Part shown: piece after piece, positions 24,365-25,610 of the stretch
Layout of the letters: every line of letters begins with the position of its first letter
Numbering within the stretch: the first letter of the stretch is position 1
Source: Candidatus Poseidoniaceae archaeon
GTDB lineage: Archaea; Thermoplasmatota; Poseidoniia; Poseidoniales; Poseidoniaceae
DNA: 25,610 nt
Reading direction: 5' to 3'
NCBI GenBank assembly: GCA_023254445.1
Contig: JALRLN010000007.1
Coordinates: 1-25,610 of the forward strand
The notes under the pieces: model-generated
The model's input: only the letters and a program-made list of their open reading frames with translations
The model's database searches: none
Told to the model about the DNA's origin: nothing
Program-made: the position numbers and the translations under genes

Positions 24365-24682
24365 ATGACCGCTGGTCGGCAGCGCAGTGCTGCCATCCTT
24401 CTGCTTGTCCTGCTGCTCGCGATGTCAGCGACGCCGTTCGCTGCCGGCGGCCAAACCTACGGTGACGTGACGGTGATGGACGCTGCACTGCGAGACGCTC
24501 TTGCTGAGGGAGAGGCGGGCGATGTTCATCGCGTGATTGTCCAATTCTCGTCACCCCTCGGCGAGGCTGTGGACAAAGTGCTCTCCTCTAGCCTCAAAAT
24601 CTCGAAACTGGTCAAAGCTAGAGCAAGCTGGCGACAAAAGAACAAGTTCTCCAGGACGCGCGCGCAACCTTGCCTTTTCTAA
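24365..24682 (+). CDS. Secreted protein N-terminus, cut by the junction
   Basis: Only about the first 70-75 residues (to about 24565-24600) belong to this archaeal gene; the open frame then runs by chance through foreign sequence to a stop at 24680. The protein starts MTAGRQRSAAILLLVLLLAM, a clear signal peptide ending near AAGG, followed by VMDAALRDALAEGEAGD and HRVIVQFSSPLGEAVDK. The last segment resembles the first strand and helix of an I9-type subtilase propeptide, so a secreted protease is a reasonable guess, but too little remains to be sure. The loss of the rest appears to be caused by the sequence junction and not by mutation. Confidence 0.5.
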   Translation: MTAGRQRSAAILLLVLLLAMSATPFAAGGQTYGDVTVMDAALRDALAEGEAGDVHRVIVQFSSPLGEAVDKVLSSSLKISKLVKARASWRQKNKFSRTRAQPCLF

Positions 24683-25610
24683 AGCCTTAGCCAAGGTTTC
24701 CGATTGTTCCACCAGAAGATAAGGTTCCAATAGCTTGCTTATTAGGGGACCAGATTTACCTATTGTATACGCTGCTCTGACATTGCAAAAATATCGCTCA
24801 CAAGGCCCCAAACTCTCTTCCTTTTGTATTCCACCAACAATCCAGTGAATACGTGGGTCCCCACCATTTTTCGCTGGGTCAGGCGGGAAGGAGGCTAATG
24901 CATATGCTGAGCTTTCCGAATTAGTAGCCTTGCTATCGTTGACGTAAGTAACCCCATCTTGAACGCCTATCGTTTGCAATCGATGTGGCAAGCCTGGAAA
25001 GGATTTCAGGGCTTTTGCAATTTTTTCGTGAGGAATTTTCAGGGCATTTGCTAGACTGATAGCCGCCTTCGCATTCTGTAAATTATGAGGCCCATTAAGA
25101 GATGGCCATTCTTCCTGCCTATCTAAACCCATTGCCGATAAATCAAGATCTAATTCATAGGCAATACCATGCGGCTTCAAGGAGTTGGCAGTTTCAAACG
25201 AGGAAACAAGATCCGTGGGGAAGAAGGCAATTGAATTGCTAGACTGCATTTCAAACATGCGAATTTTCGAAGCACAGTACTTTTTAAAATCATTGTCATA
25301 GCGATCGAGGTGGTCCGGAGTAATGTTCAGCAAAAGGGCTAAGTCACAGTCTAAAGAAACAGTAAGATCTATTTGATAACTTGACAGCTCCAAGACATAC
25401 ACTCCCCCTTCGCCTAGAGGGTCGGCAGACAATATTGGGACTCCGATATTGCCAACTAGCACAGAGGGAATGTTGGCCTCGGACAAGATATGATGCAGAA
25501 GCGCAACTGTAGTGGATTTTCCATTGGTCCCCGTCACGCCAACAACCTGATGTGCAGGAAGCTCATCTCTTGCAAGTGAGAAAAGCTCTAAATCGCCAAT
25601 AATCGGTACG
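24551..25610 (-). CDS. murD: UDP-N-acetylmuramoylalanine--D-glutamate ligase (bacterial MurD), partial
   Basis: MurD adds D-glutamate to UDP-MurNAc-L-Ala in cytoplasmic peptidoglycan synthesis. The frame is open to the right edge, so the N-terminal ~100 residues are missing; it opens with VPIIGDLELFSLA. Visible motifs: the ATP loop GVTGTNGKSTT, ELSSYQ, LNITPDHLDRY, LNGPHNLQNAKAA, VNDSKATN (carboxylated-Lys/Mg region) and the C-terminal LLSPACSSFDQFRDFEARG. The last few residues before the stop at 24551 (about VHSLAEG) probably come from archaeal DNA across the junction. The motif style suggests an alphaproteobacterium. An apparent start at 25537 is internal: the GTG encodes the Val of GVTGTNGK. 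The gene does not belong with the rest of the window. Confidence 0.9.
   Translation of the reverse strand, partial: VPIIGDLELFSLARDELPAHQVVGVTGTNGKSTTVALLHHILSEANIPSVLVGNIGVPILSADPLGEGGVYVLELSSYQIDLTVSLDCDLALLLNITPDHLDRYDNDFKKYCASKIRMFEMQSSNSIAFFPTDLVSSFETANSLKPHGIAYELDLDLSAMGLDRQEEWPSLNGPHNLQNAKAAISLANALKIPHEKIAKALKSFPGLPHRLQTIGVQDGVTYVNDSKATNSESSAYALASFPPDPAKNGGDPRIHWIVGGIQKEESLGPCERYFCNVRAAYTIGKSGPLISKLLEPYLLVEQSETLAKALEKARLRARPGELVLLSPACSSFDQFRDFEARGEHFVHSLAEG
24565..24600. other. Composition and homology junction (probable chimera breakpoint)
   Basis: To the left, a high-GC archaeal gene reads rightward; to the right, AT-richer DNA carries a bacterial murD reading leftward. By hand count, 24061-24120 has 40 G+C in 60 and 24781-24840 has 25 in 60. 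MurD homology (FEARGEHF) reaches about 24575, while the archaeal frame is still plausible to about 24585, so the two overlap by only a few bases. No repeat, integrase or attachment site is seen at the point. Confidence 0.7.

Noticed and set aside
24551..25610. murD as an established horizontally acquired archaeal gene
   Set aside because: Neither gene at the junction is complete and no other murein gene is present, so an artefact is more economical.
1..25610. CRISPR array, insertion sequence, inverted terminal repeats or prophage
   Set aside because: No regularly spaced repeats, transposase, integrase or phage structural genes were found on either strand.

Overview
The window looks like a high-GC marine euryarchaeal genome segment, most likely Marine Group II (Poseidoniales). 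This placement is an inference. Archaeal origin is well supported: it carries RNA polymerase subunit Rpo7, Spt4, eS24 and eS31 in one operon, an archaeal-type alanyl-tRNA synthetase, the archaeal D-aminoacyl-tRNA deacylase DtdA, RtcB, an HVO_0476-family zinc finger protein, tRNAs without an encoded CCA, TATA-like boxes about 26-30 bases upstream of tRNA starts, and GAGGTGA Shine-Dalgarno sites. The Marine Group II guess rests on the giant FG-GAP/CARDB surface protein, proline dehydrogenase, anchored subtilase and high GC.

Layout. 1-461: C-terminal part of purC. 471-6736 (minus): a 1,866-residue signal-peptide and C-terminally anchored surface protein, followed by a translationally coupled 222-residue unknown protein. 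6948-8204 (plus): rpo7-spt4-rps24e-rps27ae. 8208-9095 (minus): unknown propeller-like protein. 9168-11140 (plus): dtdA and proline dehydrogenase, overlapping by ATGA. 11141-11884 (minus) and 11972-12691 (plus): HVO_0476-like protein and a divergent methyltransferase-like protein. 12699-16178 (minus): a three-gene operon of a six-helix membrane protein with zinc ribbons, a SufS-like cysteine desulfurase and a membrane-anchored subtilase. 16271-18114: tRNA-Ser(GGA) and tRNA-Thr(GGT) flanking a minus-strand membrane-tethered alpha/beta hydrolase. 18205-18399: small coiled-coil protein. 18401-22806: rtcB and alaS, divergent. 22801-24322: Nudix hydrolase and ETHE1-like metallo-beta-lactamase protein, divergent. 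24365 onward: start of a secreted protein, cut off near 24565-24600.

The last ~1 kb (about 24600-25610) is different DNA. It is visibly AT-richer and encodes the C-terminal part of bacterial MurD, a peptidoglycan enzyme with no place in this archaeon. The junction cuts both the archaeal secreted protein and the end of murD, so an assembly or cloning chimera is the simplest reading.

The archaeal part is extremely compact. Convergent genes meet with gaps of 9, 3, 0, 7, 4 (tRNA) and 1 bases and one 6-base overlap, and no gene-free stretch reaches 300 bases. The longest gap is 6737-6947, a divergent promoter region. I saw no CRISPR array, insertion sequence, attachment site or replication origin. 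The most interesting units are the membrane zinc-ribbon/desulfurase/subtilase operon, the giant surface protein with its coupled partner, and a small gene whose ribosome binding site appears to be folded into a UUCG hairpin.
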